NCBI RefSeq assembly: GCF_019423705.1
Contig: NZ_JAHZAX010000001.1
Span: forward strand, 65,998-129,997
Direction of reading: 5' to 3'
Length of the DNA: 64,000 nt
Origin: Ruminococcus sp.
GTDB lineage: Bacteria > Bacillota > Clostridia > Oscillospirales > Ruminococcaceae
The notes under the pieces are model-generated. The model saw nothing but the letters and a program-made list of their open reading frames with translations. It ran no database searches and was not told the DNA's origin. The position numbers were made by a program, and so were the translations under genes. Positions 25,858-34,728 of this stretch are shown piece by piece; positions within the stretch are counted from its first letter, which is position 1, and every line of letters begins with the position of its first letter.

Positions 25858-26517
25858 CTAAATAGGACGGCTTTCAATGTGGTCGAAGGTCTCGATCTTG
25901 ATATCTTTGATATCATTCAGATCGCTGACGTGACCCTCTGACGTGTCGATATAAAGCACAGGGTTGCGGTCAAGGGATATCATTTTCATATCAAGCCCTC
26001 CACGCCTCGCCATATTGACCGTTTGGAGCGTGCCCGAACCTGTTTTCTTGTCCTTTATGGCACCGATAAGCCTTGATGAATGGTCAACCATAAACTGATT
26101 TCTCAGCTTGTAACAGCCTTTTTCATAGGCCGGACTTGTGAACACCACAGCGTCACAGGTGGCAAGAAGCATTGAATAGCGGTATTTGTCAAGGGGCTTT
26201 GTCATTTCCCTGTTCTGTCCTGCATAAGGCAGGGCGCAGACAAGCTTGATATCCCCATATTTTTTTGCCGCCATATTGTGAACTATCTCGGCGCAGATGA
26301 TATCAATACCCTCGGACATTCCCGAGATAAATGTGCAGAAACCGTCGTTATAAGCCTCCTGTATAAGCAGGGTGAGCATACTAACAAGGCATTTCATTCC
26401 CTGCCTGCGGATATCTCCGCCAAAAGGCAGGTCACGGCTCCTATGGCCTGTAAAGCAGCAGGTCGTGCTTCTTTCGCAGGAAAAGTCCTGCAAACTGACA
26501 ACATTGTTCAAGCTCAT
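25858..26517 (-). CDS. SLOG-fold (DUF1273/YpsA-like) protein
   Basis: The ATG at 26517 follows AGGAGGC and gives a 219-residue protein. After a short N-terminal part containing Cys residues (residues about 12-24), STTCCFTGHRSRDLP marks the start of a SLOG/DUF1273 Rossmann-like domain, continued by FISGMSEGIDIICAEIV and KLVCALPYAGQ. SLOG proteins bind nucleotides or nucleotide-derived ligands. The C-terminal about 60 residues are not part of the usual core. Function unknown. It is transcribed divergently from alr. Confidence 0.78.
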   Translation of the reverse strand: MSLNNVVSLQDFSCERSTTCCFTGHRSRDLPFGGDIRRQGMKCLVSMLTLLIQEAYNDGFCTFISGMSEGIDIICAEIVHNMAAKKYGDIKLVCALPYAGQNREMTKPLDKYRYSMLLATCDAVVFTSPAYEKGCYKLRNQFMVDHSSRLIGAIKDKKTGSGTLQTVNMARRGGLDMKMISLDRNPVLYIDTSEGHVSDLNDIKDIKIETFDHIESRPI

Positions 26518-26605
26518 AGCACGCCTCCTGACAAAAAGCACAATGCCCTGCCATATGAAAGGGCACACCTTTACAGTCTTAATAGCTTAACAGCCTAATA
26601 AGTTT

Positions 26606-26634
26606 ATTATAACACATTGATCTTGCTTTTTCAA
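26606..26634 (-). promoter_or_regulatory. Promoter of the SLOG-protein gene
   Basis: Minus-strand TTGAAA (26634-26629), 17-bp spacer, TATAAT (26611-26606). The leader of about 85 nt carries a small hairpin, TGCCCT paired with AGGGCA, near the start codon. Confidence 0.7.
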
Positions 26635-26672
26635 TAGAATTTCAATAGAAAATGACAAATAATTCACGGAAT

Positions 26673-26700
26673 TTGCCTGCGTGATCGCTGTATTTATAAT
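26673..26700 (+). promoter_or_regulatory. Promoter of alr
   Basis: TTGCCT (26673-26678), 16-bp spacer, TATAAT (26695-26700). The leader is about 110 nt and AT-rich with no recognisable riboswitch. Confidence 0.6.
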
Positions 26701-26818
26701 AGTATATAAATTAAAGCATTTGCAATGAGCTGGATCATTTATATGCAGAATTTGCAGGATATATAGATAATAGATGAAATTTATCATAAAGAAAAAACAA
26801 TAAAGGAAGAGTATTAAA

Positions 26819-27982
26819 ATGGATTTTTTGAAAAGAGCCTGGGCTGAGGTCAATCTTGACAGTATCGAGTATAACTTAAAGGAATACCGAAAGCTCATCG
26901 GCGAAAAGACCGATATTATGTGCGTTGTGAAAGCAAGCTGTTACGGACATTTCGATAATGCCGTCGTGCCGTTTTTGCAAAACGAGATGAACGTTCGCTG
27001 GTTTGCGGTGTCAAATATCCACGAAGCGCACAGGCTCAGAGATATGGGGATAACTGGTGAGATTCTTATTTTGGGCTACACGCCACCTGAGAACGCACCT
27101 TATCTCACAAAGCTTGATATTATCCAAGCCTGCACGGAGCTTTCATATGCAAAAGAGCTTTCAAAGCACGCTGATGGCAAAGTCCGTATCCACGCCGCAA
27201 TAGACACAGGTATGACCCGTATCGGGCTTCACGGCGACAATGAAAAGATATACGGCGAACTAAAAGAGATATCGACACTTGAAAACATCGCCCTTGAGGG
27301 CATTTTCACACACTTTGCCGTTGCGGACAGCCTTGATGCCGACGATGCGCTTTACACAAAGGCGCAGGCTGAAAAGATAATCGCCGTTGCGGATATCTGC
27401 GAAAAGAACGGACTTGCTCTTGAGAAAGTGCATTTTCTCAATTCCGCCGGAGGAGTTTATTATTACAGCGAGAGAAGCGCCCTTGCAAGGCTGGGCATTA
27501 TCCTTTACGGACTTTATCCCGACCCTGCGAAAGCTTTGCCTTTCAAGCCAAAGCCTGCAATGGAATTCAAAGCCGCAGTTGCTCAGGTGAAATACATAGA
27601 TGAAGGCACGAATGTAAGCTATGGCAGGACATACACAGCACCGAAAAAAGTCAAGCTTGCCACTATAACCGCAGGTTATGCTGACGGATATCCGAGAGCG
27701 CTTTCAAACAAGGGCCAAGTCATAATAAAGGGCAAAAGGTGCAAGATCACAGGCAGGATATGTATGGATCAGTTTATGTGCGATGTAAGCGATATCGAGG
27801 ACATTAAGCCCGGCGACGAAGCTATACTTATTGGTTCGCAGGGAAATGAAACTATCACCGCCGACGATATCGGCGCACTTGCTGGCACTATCGGATATGA
27901 GATAGTCTGCGGAATTTCCGCAAGAGTGCCGAGAGTTATCCTCCGCCACGGAGAACAGACCGCAGTTTTGGAGATAGAATAG
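26819..27982 (+). CDS. alr: Alanine racemase
   Basis: A 387-residue fold-type III PLP enzyme starting MDFLKRAWAEVNLDSIEYN. The PLP lysine lies in VVKASCYGH (canonical VKADAYGHG); the catalytic Tyr lies in NVSYGRTYTA; GRICMDQFMCDVS and the C-terminal ISARVPR are canonical. It makes D-alanine for peptidoglycan. AAAGGAAGAG precedes the ATG. The ADAYGHG motif is changed to ASCYGHF, which may reflect a different racemase subclass (for example serine/alanine racemases), although it has no membrane domain. The following deaminase gene begins 25 bp downstream, so they form an operon. Confidence 0.93.
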   Translation: MDFLKRAWAEVNLDSIEYNLKEYRKLIGEKTDIMCVVKASCYGHFDNAVVPFLQNEMNVRWFAVSNIHEAHRLRDMGITGEILILGYTPPENAPYLTKLDIIQACTELSYAKELSKHADGKVRIHAAIDTGMTRIGLHGDNEKIYGELKEISTLENIALEGIFTHFAVADSLDADDALYTKAQAEKIIAVADICEKNGLALEKVHFLNSAGGVYYYSERSALARLGIILYGLYPDPAKALPFKPKPAMEFKAAVAQVKYIDEGTNVSYGRTYTAPKKVKLATITAGYADGYPRALSNKGQVIIKGKRCKITGRICMDQFMCDVSDIEDIKPGDEAILIGSQGNETITADDIGALAGTIGYEIVCGISARVPRVILRHGEQTAVLEIE

Positions 27983-28007
27983 TAGATAATTTGAATAGGA
28001 GTATAAA

Positions 28008-29285
28008 ATGATAAGATTTTACAATGGAAAAGTTAAGACCCTTAAACAGGGCATTGACCTAACAGAAGCCGAAGTTTGGACAGATGGCGACAAGATCGCA
28101 TTTGTTGGCGTTCCGACGGCTGAACAGCTTGACAAGGCTGATTTTGAGCGTGAATATGACCTTGGCGGAAATCTTCTTATGCCGTCATTCAAAAACGCCC
28201 ACACCCATTCCGCAATGACATTTCTGCGTTCCTATGCGGACGATATGCCTTTGCAGGACTGGCTTTTCAAGCAGATATTCCCAATGGAAGCAAAGCTTGA
28301 CGGTGATAAAGTTTACTGGCTCACAAAGCTTGCAATACTTGAATACCTCACCACAGGCTGCACGGCAGCATTTGATATGTATTTCGAGCTTGACGACTAT
28401 GTAAAAGCCTGCACGGAAAGCGGCTTCCGCTCCGTTCTCTGCGGTGCAGTCAGCGGCGATAAGTCCAACCTTGAAAGGCTTGAAAACAACTATCTGAAAT
28501 ACAATAACGTTGACCCTCTCATCAGCTTTATGCTGGGCTTCCACGCAGAATACACTTGCGAAAAGGAGCTTATCGAGGGCGTTGGAAAGCTTGCGGCAAA
28601 GTACAAAGCCCCTGTTGCAATGCACAATTCCGAGACGGAAAAGGAAGTCCGTGAGTGCATTGAAAAATACGGTATGACCCCAACCCAGCTTTTTGACAGC
28701 TTTGGCATTTACGATTTCGGCGGCGCAGGCTTCCATTGCGTTCATATGGACGACAAAGACCTTGAAATATTCCGCAACAAGGGCGTATGGGCTGTTCATT
28801 GCGCAGGCTCAAACGTCAAGCTTGCAAGCGGCATTGCGCCTATCGTGAAAATGCAGGAAATGGGTATCAATATTGCGATCGGCACAGACGGCCCTGCAAG
28901 CAACAACTGTCTTGATATGTTCAGAGAAATGTTCCTTATGACAGGTTTGCAGAAGATCGCCTGCAAGGACGCTTCCGCCTGCCCTGCTGATAAGGTGCTG
29001 GAAGCCGCAACCGTTGGTTCTGCAAGGGCAATGGGTCTTGACAACTGCGACATCATCGCTGAGGGCAAGCAGGCCGATCTTATCGTCATCGACCTTTTCC
29101 AGCCGAATATGCAGCCCCTCAACAACATCGGAAAGAACCTTGTATACAGCGGTTCAAAACAGAACGTCAAGCTGACGATGTGTGCAGGCAAGGTGCTTTA
29201 TGAGGACGGCAAGTTCTTTATCGGCGAAGAGCCTAGGGTCATTTATGGCAAGGCTAATGAGATCATTAATGGTATGAAGGACTAG
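28008..29285 (+). CDS. mtaD: 5-methylthioadenosine/S-adenosylhomocysteine deaminase family amidohydrolase
   Basis: A 425-residue amidohydrolase with the metal-dependent TIM barrel: NAHTHSAMTF (about 63-72), GFHAEYTC, MHNSETEKE, CVHMD and GTDGPASNN, all matching the MTA/SAH/adenosine deaminase and AtzF/TrzN-related group. Expected reaction: deamination of methylthioadenosine and SAH to inosine derivatives, recycling methyl-donor by-products. Substrate within this family cannot be fixed from sequence alone. Downstream of alr and followed by a strong terminator. Confidence 0.88.
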   Translation: MIRFYNGKVKTLKQGIDLTEAEVWTDGDKIAFVGVPTAEQLDKADFEREYDLGGNLLMPSFKNAHTHSAMTFLRSYADDMPLQDWLFKQIFPMEAKLDGDKVYWLTKLAILEYLTTGCTAAFDMYFELDDYVKACTESGFRSVLCGAVSGDKSNLERLENNYLKYNNVDPLISFMLGFHAEYTCEKELIEGVGKLAAKYKAPVAMHNSETEKEVRECIEKYGMTPTQLFDSFGIYDFGGAGFHCVHMDDKDLEIFRNKGVWAVHCAGSNVKLASGIAPIVKMQEMGINIAIGTDGPASNNCLDMFREMFLMTGLQKIACKDASACPADKVLEAATVGSARAMGLDNCDIIAEGKQADLIVIDLFQPNMQPLNNIGKNLVYSGSKQNVKLTMCAGKVLYEDGKFFIGEEPRVIYGKANEIINGMKD

Positions 29286-29320
29286 GTTTTAAATAAGAGC
29301 AAAAAATAAAACGGACAGAA

Positions 29321-29360
29321 AAACAAACGGGCGACCTGCGGTCGCCCGTTTGTTTTTTTT
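29321..29360. terminator. Bidirectional terminator built on a GGGCGAC/GTCGCCC palindrome
   Basis: Stem AACAAACGGGCGACC (from 29322), loop TGC, GGTCGCCCGTTTGTT (to 29354), followed by a T-run on the plus strand and TTTTT on the minus strand. It ends mtaD and the opposing GT-C gene. Its core is a variant of the dispersed palindromic elements. Confidence 0.9.
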
Positions 29361-29379
29361 ATCCATTTTTGTTTTCAGT

Positions 29380-31233
29380 CTACCCATTACTCGAAATAAC
29401 CAAGAACATCATCACATAAGACAGCGCAACGAACGCCGCCGACAGGTATCCAAGCAGGCTGACAGCGCCTTTGCAGAACTTCTTTGCCCATGCGCCGATA
29501 TCGGCGGACTGGGCGTTCTGACACGCCCCTGCGAAAATGCCGATATTGAGAAGCCCTATGAGCATACAAGGCACGATGTATCTGAAATTCATCGTGCAGA
29601 TGAATTTGTACTTTGCGCAGAAATGATAATAGCTGCCAAGGATAGTCAGATGAACGAGGCAGAGCAGAAGCTTTTCCACAAAATTTGCGCCCTTCGTCTT
29701 TTTGACGAGCACGATAAACATTGCGATAAAGGATATCACCGCAAGTATCAATGCCACCCAGAAAAGCGCATTTGGCACGATAAGTCCGCTTTTCGGGAAG
29801 TGGCTCTCGCTTATCTCCTCGCCGAAAAGAGAGTTTTTGATAAAAGCGATCGTGGGGTTGTGCTCCTTATAGCTTTCACCGCCCCATTGCTCAAAGACCT
29901 TTTTGAACTGATAGAAGCCGAAGTCAGTAAAGCGCTGTTTCGTCGTGAACTCGCCAAGGAACTGGTCGGCCTCTTCCGAAAGCATTGGAACATAGTTTGG
30001 CTTTACGCCAAAGCGCAGATAGTTTCTTATGCTCCACCACAAGCCAAGGGGGAAGCTTATAAGAGCGAATACACAAAACTGCCCCAGCCTGTTCAGAGCC
30101 TTTTTGCCGCTTTTGAAAAGTGCGAAAAGTGCGATAAGAAATACTATCGCCACCGCCGGAGCGATAAGGGCGACGGAAACCTTTGTCATCATTCCAAATC
30201 CGATACAAAGGGCTGCCTTGGCGATGTTTTTCGCCGTCTGCTCACGATACCATTTTATAACGCAGTAGATCGCACCCATTGTGAAGCACAGCATAAGAGG
30301 GTCGTTATTTATTCCGCCCGACATTATGGCAAGGTATGGGAACATACAGCCTATGCCAAATGGTATGGTAAGCGCTTTGCCTTTGAGGTCGAAAAGCTTC
30401 AAAAGCTTGTAAAATGTTATTACGACTGCGCTTATGTAAAACAGCGTAAGGCCTTGCAGAGCTTCGCAAGCCATATAATATTCAATGCCGAAAGCCGTGC
30501 AGAATTTCAGCCACACCGCACAAATTATATGGTGCAGGGGCGGATGATAATATTGCCAAAGGGTGGTGGGGTCAAAGTTCGGCAGGGCGTGGTTATTGTA
30601 AAGATATTCTATATAGCCGGCGTGGCCGCCCTCTTCGCCGAAAAACCACACGTCGTTCTGCCTTGTGTAGATATCGGTCTCAAGCACATAGGAATATCTC
30701 AGCACAAAGCCTGCCGCCGCAAGGCAAAGACAGGTTACTCTGTCAACAAATTTTTTATCGTTATTTAGCAGCACGACATATGCTATAAGCACGGCGATAA
30801 CGCCAACAAAGCACACGAACGCCGCTTTCGACTGATAGCCCACAAAATATATCGTTGCCGCAAGAGTGAAAAGGCTCTTGCCTGCAAATGAAAGATAGCA
30901 GGCAGCGTGGTTCTTTGCGCTGTCGCCGAGGCCTTTGAGCAGCCTGCGGAAATAGAAAAATTCCGCCAATGCGAACACAAAATAGACCGAGAAGCCGCTT
31001 ATATAATACTGTCCATAGCAGCCGAAACCTGCCAGCGCAAAGGACAAAAATGCGGCTATCAGATATGGGTGGTTCGAAATGTTCTTGAATATGGCTTCAA
31101 GCCGCCTGTCACTTATTGCACGGCGGTCTATCACCTTTCTTATCTCTGAAAGAACGTCGTTTTTGCTGTCTTTTTTGTTTCTGTTAGCTTTATTGGATTT
31201 ATTAGCTTTTTTTGTATCTTTCTGAATGGTCAT
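29380..31233 (-). CDS. GT-C fold membrane glycosyltransferase (GT39/PMT-like)
   Basis: A 617-residue integral membrane protein with about 12 hydrophobic segments and a Lys/Asn-rich cytosolic N-terminus. The first external loop after about residue 170 contains RQNDVWFFGEEGGHAGYIEYL and PTTLWQYYHPPLHHII, the charged Glu/Asp and His residues typical of the GT-C catalytic loop (ArnT/PMT/GT39 relatives), and the middle part has GGINNDPLM. It would use a lipid-linked sugar donor outside the cell. It forms an operon with the FAD enzyme (1-bp gap) and GtrA, which fits a lipid-linked sugar glycosylation unit. Acceptor unknown. Confidence 0.8.
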   Translation of the reverse strand: MTIQKDTKKANKSNKANRNKKDSKNDVLSEIRKVIDRRAISDRRLEAIFKNISNHPYLIAAFLSFALAGFGCYGQYYISGFSVYFVFALAEFFYFRRLLKGLGDSAKNHAACYLSFAGKSLFTLAATIYFVGYQSKAAFVCFVGVIAVLIAYVVLLNNDKKFVDRVTCLCLAAAGFVLRYSYVLETDIYTRQNDVWFFGEEGGHAGYIEYLYNNHALPNFDPTTLWQYYHPPLHHIICAVWLKFCTAFGIEYYMACEALQGLTLFYISAVVITFYKLLKLFDLKGKALTIPFGIGCMFPYLAIMSGGINNDPLMLCFTMGAIYCVIKWYREQTAKNIAKAALCIGFGMMTKVSVALIAPAVAIVFLIALFALFKSGKKALNRLGQFCVFALISFPLGLWWSIRNYLRFGVKPNYVPMLSEEADQFLGEFTTKQRFTDFGFYQFKKVFEQWGGESYKEHNPTIAFIKNSLFGEEISESHFPKSGLIVPNALFWVALILAVISFIAMFIVLVKKTKGANFVEKLLLCLVHLTILGSYYHFCAKYKFICTMNFRYIVPCMLIGLLNIGIFAGACQNAQSADIGAWAKKFCKGAVSLLGYLSAAFVALSYVMMFLVISSNG

Positions 31234-31234
31234 A

Positions 31235-32815
31235 TCAGTTTCCCGACTTTTCCTCGTGGTATTCCTTTTCTGTGTTTACGTTCCAAATATCCTTTCTGCT
31301 CTTTTTACCCGAGCGGATAGTCTCAGCGGTCTCCATAGCTGTGAGCATAGAGTGATCCATATTGTTATATCTGTGCTGACCGTTTCTGCCAACGCAATAA
31401 AGATTCGGGAAGGTATCGAGGAATTTTATCATCGTGTCGAAATGCTTGTATGTATCAAAATATGCAGGGTAAGCTTTTTTGACCTTTTCTCTATGTGAAT
31501 CAAGGACAGCGCCCTTTGTGATAACGCCCATTTTGACAAGTTCGCCCGTTGCGAACTTCACGCACTCTTCCTCCGACATATTCCAAAAGTCGTCGCCCTC
31601 TGCGCAGAAATATTCAAGGCCTATCCAAACAGTATCCTCAGGCTTTTCCACCATATAAGGCGACCAGTTGTTGAATATCTGTATCCTGCCAAGCTTCACG
31701 CCCTTATCCTGAACGTATATCCAGCAGTCGGGGACGATATTGCCAAGGGTGGTCTTATTAGTCTCGTTTTTAAGCTCCAGCCTATTCACAAGCAGGCCGA
31801 CTGTGACAAAATCTCTATAAGGCAGACCCTTTGCGATCTTTATTACAGTATCGCAAGGCTTTGTTCCGTCTGTGCCGTCCATACCCAAAATAAGGTCTTT
31901 TACAGGCATTGAGGAGATGAAAATATCCCCCGTGAAAGTCTTTTCGCCCTGTGGTGTATCGCAAATAACGGACTTGACAGTTCTGCCCTCGCAGATGATA
32001 TTCTTTACATTGCACTCTGTCAATATCTCGCCGCCAAGCTCCTTGACCTTATCTGCGGCAGTTTCCCAAAGCTGGCCGGGGCCGTATTTTGGATACCAAA
32101 ACTGTTCGATAAGGGAAGTTTCCACCTCGCCGCTGTCCTTTTTGCCGAAAACTTTCTTGAACATATCCTTTAGCAGAGCCGTGATAGACAAGCCCTTTAC
32201 ACGCTGAGAGCCCCAATCTGCCGATATCTCACGGGGGTGTCTGCCCCAAAGCTTTTCGGTATAGCCCTCAAAGAACATCGAATAGAGCACTTTTCCGAAG
32301 CGGTTGATATAAAAATTTTCAAGGTTTGTCTCAGGCTTTTTGAATACGCACGCCCAAAGATAGCTGCAGCCTGCCTTGACAGTTGTGATAAAGCCCATAT
32401 TTTTGATAGTTTCGGGCTTCATCGAGATAGGGTAATCAAAGAAATGCTTGTTGTAATAAATTCTCGAGACCCTGTCACGGACGAGCATAACTCTGTCCTC
32501 GTTCTCGGGGTCGGGGCCGTTTTCGGCAAGGGGCTTTTCGTGGTGAAGCTTTTTATCGTCATAGGCAGGAGCGCCCTGCAAAGGCATAAGGTCAGCCCAC
32601 CAGTTCATCACCTGCTGGTTTTTGGAAAAGAACCTGTGTCCGCCGATATCCATTCGATTGCCGTTATATCTCACCGTCTGAGATATTCCGCCCATAACCT
32701 TTGAGCCTTCGAGGACAGTGACGTCATAATCCTCATTTCCGCCGTTTTTGAGAAGCTCTATCGCCGCAGTAATGCCCGCAGGTCCTGCGCCTATTATCAC
32801 AACTTTCTTTTTCAT
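31235..32815 (-). CDS. FAD-dependent amine oxidase/UDP-galactopyranose mutase-like protein
   Basis: A 526-residue flavoprotein beginning with a Rossmann FAD motif (VVIIGAGPAGITAAIELL, residues 5-22) and a second one, VLEGSKVMGGISQTV. The IGGHRFFSK and WGRHPREISADWGSQRV segments match the NAD(P)/FAD-dependent protoporphyrinogen oxidase/UDP-galactopyranose mutase-like group found in sugar polymer loci. The C-terminal CVGRNGQHRYNNMDHSMLTAM contacts FAD. The substrate is unknown, possibly a nucleotide or lipid-linked sugar. The GT-C gene follows after 1 bp, GtrA precedes. Confidence 0.82.
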   Translation of the reverse strand: MKKKVVIIGAGPAGITAAIELLKNGGNEDYDVTVLEGSKVMGGISQTVRYNGNRMDIGGHRFFSKNQQVMNWWADLMPLQGAPAYDDKKLHHEKPLAENGPDPENEDRVMLVRDRVSRIYYNKHFFDYPISMKPETIKNMGFITTVKAGCSYLWACVFKKPETNLENFYINRFGKVLYSMFFEGYTEKLWGRHPREISADWGSQRVKGLSITALLKDMFKKVFGKKDSGEVETSLIEQFWYPKYGPGQLWETAADKVKELGGEILTECNVKNIICEGRTVKSVICDTPQGEKTFTGDIFISSMPVKDLILGMDGTDGTKPCDTVIKIAKGLPYRDFVTVGLLVNRLELKNETNKTTLGNIVPDCWIYVQDKGVKLGRIQIFNNWSPYMVEKPEDTVWIGLEYFCAEGDDFWNMSEEECVKFATGELVKMGVITKGAVLDSHREKVKKAYPAYFDTYKHFDTMIKFLDTFPNLYCVGRNGQHRYNNMDHSMLTAMETAETIRSGKKSRKDIWNVNTEKEYHEEKSGN

Positions 32816-32842
32816 TTCTGTTGATTCCTTTCTATGTTCAAT

Positions 32843-33322
32843 TTATTTTGCTGTATTAGCTTTTTTATCAAATATAATAAATTTCCGTCCTGCAAAGTTC
32901 CACACAAAGACTATCGCAGTAGAAAACAATTTGCCGATGAGGTAATATTTATCCTTTGGCAACCAGCTTCCGAAGAGCATTTTCGCCGCCAAGATATCCT
33001 TAAAGAACCATATTATAAGTGCGTTTATGCCCAGCCCCACGACGCCCACGGCTGCGAAGGCAGCAAACTCCGCCAAGCGGTTTTGTATTTTAGAATTCTT
33101 GAATATCCAAAGTGTGCTGAGTGCATAATTCACCGCCAGCCCAGCTATAAACGACAATGTAGCGGCGACGACTGCGTTAAAGCCGCCCAATTCCACAAGC
33201 GCAGTCATAATGCCATAATCGACCACAAAAGCCGCTCCGCCAACAAAGACGTATCTGAAAAACTGCACGAAAGTATTATCCGTATCCCCAGAAAACAGGG
33301 TTTTTACATTTAGTTTGCTCAT
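32843..33322 (-). CDS. GtrA family membrane protein
   Basis: A 159-residue protein with four predicted helices (about 22-45, 50-70, 82-105, 128-150) and the GtrA pattern FFRYVFVGGAAFVVDYGIMT near the start. GtrA proteins are believed to flip polyprenyl-phosphate-linked sugars across the membrane for use by GT-C enzymes. It is the first gene of the GtrA/FAD-enzyme/GT-C operon, 28 bp before the next gene. Confidence 0.88.
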   Translation of the reverse strand: MSKLNVKTLFSGDTDNTFVQFFRYVFVGGAAFVVDYGIMTALVELGGFNAVVAATLSFIAGLAVNYALSTLWIFKNSKIQNRLAEFAAFAAVGVVGLGINALIIWFFKDILAAKMLFGSWLPKDKYYLIGKLFSTAIVFVWNFAGRKFIIFDKKANTAK

Positions 33323-33384
33323 ATTCCTATCCTTACTATATTACTATATATTTTCGCTTTACTTTTTTACTTTCTTACTATCTC

Positions 33385-33413
33385 ACTATATATAAGTGCG
33401 TTCAACGTATCAA
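33385..33413 (-). promoter_or_regulatory. Promoter of the GtrA operon
   Basis: Minus-strand TTGATA (33413-33408), 17-bp spacer, TATAGT (33390-33385). The purine-rich leader contains repeated AGTAA/ATAGTA motifs before the start codon. Confidence 0.6.
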
Positions 33414-33588
33414 AAAGTTTCAAGATTTTTGCGATGTGGAGAAAATTCCGCCTTTTGCACAACATTCCCCCGTGATATTTATACGCATTGCACGAAACAC
33501 AAACCTCACACTTTATTCAACAATATTATATCACTTCTTTCTAATTTAGTCAATAGTTTTGGGCGTGCTCTTTGATGGAGGTGAGTTG

Positions 33589-33650
33589 CAAAAATCATCG
33601 CCAACGGCGATATATTCATTCCTCATTCCTTATTCCTAATTCCTCACTTT
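33589..33650. repeat. Second dispersed repeat family (ATCGCC-AAC-GGCGAT element), copy 1
   Basis: CAAAAATCATCGCC AAC GGCGAT (33589-33611) followed by a polypyrimidine tract of CATTCCTCA/ATTCCTAATTCC-like repeats to about 33650. The first 23 bp are identical to 62039-62061. Between the divergently arranged GtrA operon and the next plus-strand gene; its right end abuts the -35 box of the promoter at 33657. Confidence 0.8.
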
Positions 33651-33656
33651 TTGTGG

Positions 33657-33685
33657 TTGCAAACTAACGTGTTTTGTGCTATAAT
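33657..33685 (+). promoter_or_regulatory. Promoter of the 33707 membrane protein gene
   Basis: TTGCAA (33657-33662), 17-bp spacer, TATAAT (33680-33685), immediately after the repeat. The leader is about 15 nt and contains the ribosome binding site. Confidence 0.7.
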
Positions 33686-33706
33686 ATTCCCGAAAGGTGG
33701 GAGACT

Positions 33707-34393
33707 ATGGAAATTATGAATATCCGTGAGGATTGGAACACTATCCCCGATAGCTCACTCAGAAAACTGTACCGCAGCCTTACCAAACGTCAGCGCTTTC
33801 TAGCTTATATCCCCGTTGCCTGCATATTTCCAGCTATGATAGTCTATGGTATGTACGGCTGGGTGTCATATTTCGTCGCCGAATACGCCCTCTTCCGCTC
33901 ATTCGATACAGGCGTGACAGGCATTATAAATTACGTTGCTTTCGCCATTTGCGGCGTTCTTATGTCATCAAATAAAGTGAAAACTATCATCGCTACGCCG
34001 ATCGCTATGCTGGGCTACATCGCCCTTAAAGGCGCTCTGTTCGATAGTTTCAGCTTCGATACTTTCATAATGCTCGTCTATCTCATCATAGCCTGCGCAT
34101 TTACGGCAAAAACTGTCGCCGACCTTAATTTCCTCCGCTCCCTGCCGAATTTCCCATTCGACCAGCGTGACGACCGCATTAAGTTTGAGGGGCTTACCCG
34201 TGATGAAATGGTCAAAAACCTCGAGCACGCCCAGCAAGGCGGCATTTTCACTATCGACCACGAGGATATTTTCACCTCCGATAAGCCCGAGGATATCGCC
34301 ACGCCGCCCGAAAAAACTGACGAATATATGCAGGAATACAAAATGTCATATGACGGGCTGAAAAATTGGAAAGATCATCACGACAGAGATTGA
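33707..34393 (+). CDS. Unknown membrane protein with acidic cytosolic tail
   Basis: The ATG at 33707 follows GGTGGGAGA at a good distance; an upstream ATG at 33674 lies before the promoter -10 box and cannot be used from it. 228 residues with four hydrophobic segments (about 35-55, 60-95 as two, 100-120, 125-145) and a long hydrophilic C-terminal tail rich in Asp, Glu, Lys and Pro (DHEDIFTSDKPEDIATPPEK). No family recognised. It is followed 335 bp later by the GGDEF gene, with its own promoter. Confidence 0.72.
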   Translation: MEIMNIREDWNTIPDSSLRKLYRSLTKRQRFLAYIPVACIFPAMIVYGMYGWVSYFVAEYALFRSFDTGVTGIINYVAFAICGVLMSSNKVKTIIATPIAMLGYIALKGALFDSFSFDTFIMLVYLIIACAFTAKTVADLNFLRSLPNFPFDQRDDRIKFEGLTRDEMVKNLEHAQQGGIFTIDHEDIFTSDKPEDIATPPEKTDEYMQEYKMSYDGLKNWKDHHDRD

Positions 34394-34616
34394 AAAGCTT
34401 TGGGCATATATAATTGTATATCATCTATATGTTAAAATATGAAACTTTCTTTTTGCTGTCCAAAGGTGAATAAATTGCATTTTTCGTCACAGAAAACAAA
34501 TAAATGAAACAGTTAAGATAACAAAGTTATAAGACAATATAGCTAAATAGCGACATATGGTTTTGTGCGATACCAATAAGATTTATGTTAAATGCTTGTG
34601 AATTAGCTCCAGTTTC

Positions 34617-34645
34617 TTGATTTTGACACACCAATGTGGTATAAT
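34617..34645 (+). promoter_or_regulatory. Promoter of the sugar-binding-like/GGDEF gene
   Basis: TTGATT (34617-34622), 17-bp spacer, TATAAT (34640-34645). The spacer contains TTGACACACCA. The rest of the 335-bp gap upstream (34394-34616) is AT-rich and holds nothing I can identify. Confidence 0.65.
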
Positions 34646-34728
34646 TATCGTGAATAGTGATATTATATCAGAGATTTCTAAGATTAAATTAAAATAAAAA
34701 GACATAGATAGAAAGGAGTAAACAAGGT

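Noticed and set aside
29350..30768. A 472-codon open frame on the plus strand
   Set aside because: It runs antisense through the GT-C glycosyltransferase gene, has Cys/His/Lys-rich composition unlike a real protein, no ribosome binding site, and crosses the terminator at 29321-29360.
34394..34616. A riboswitch or small gene before the GGDEF fusion
   Set aside because: The segment is AT-rich with only weak hairpins; it lies upstream of the promoter at 34617, so it is not part of the leader.
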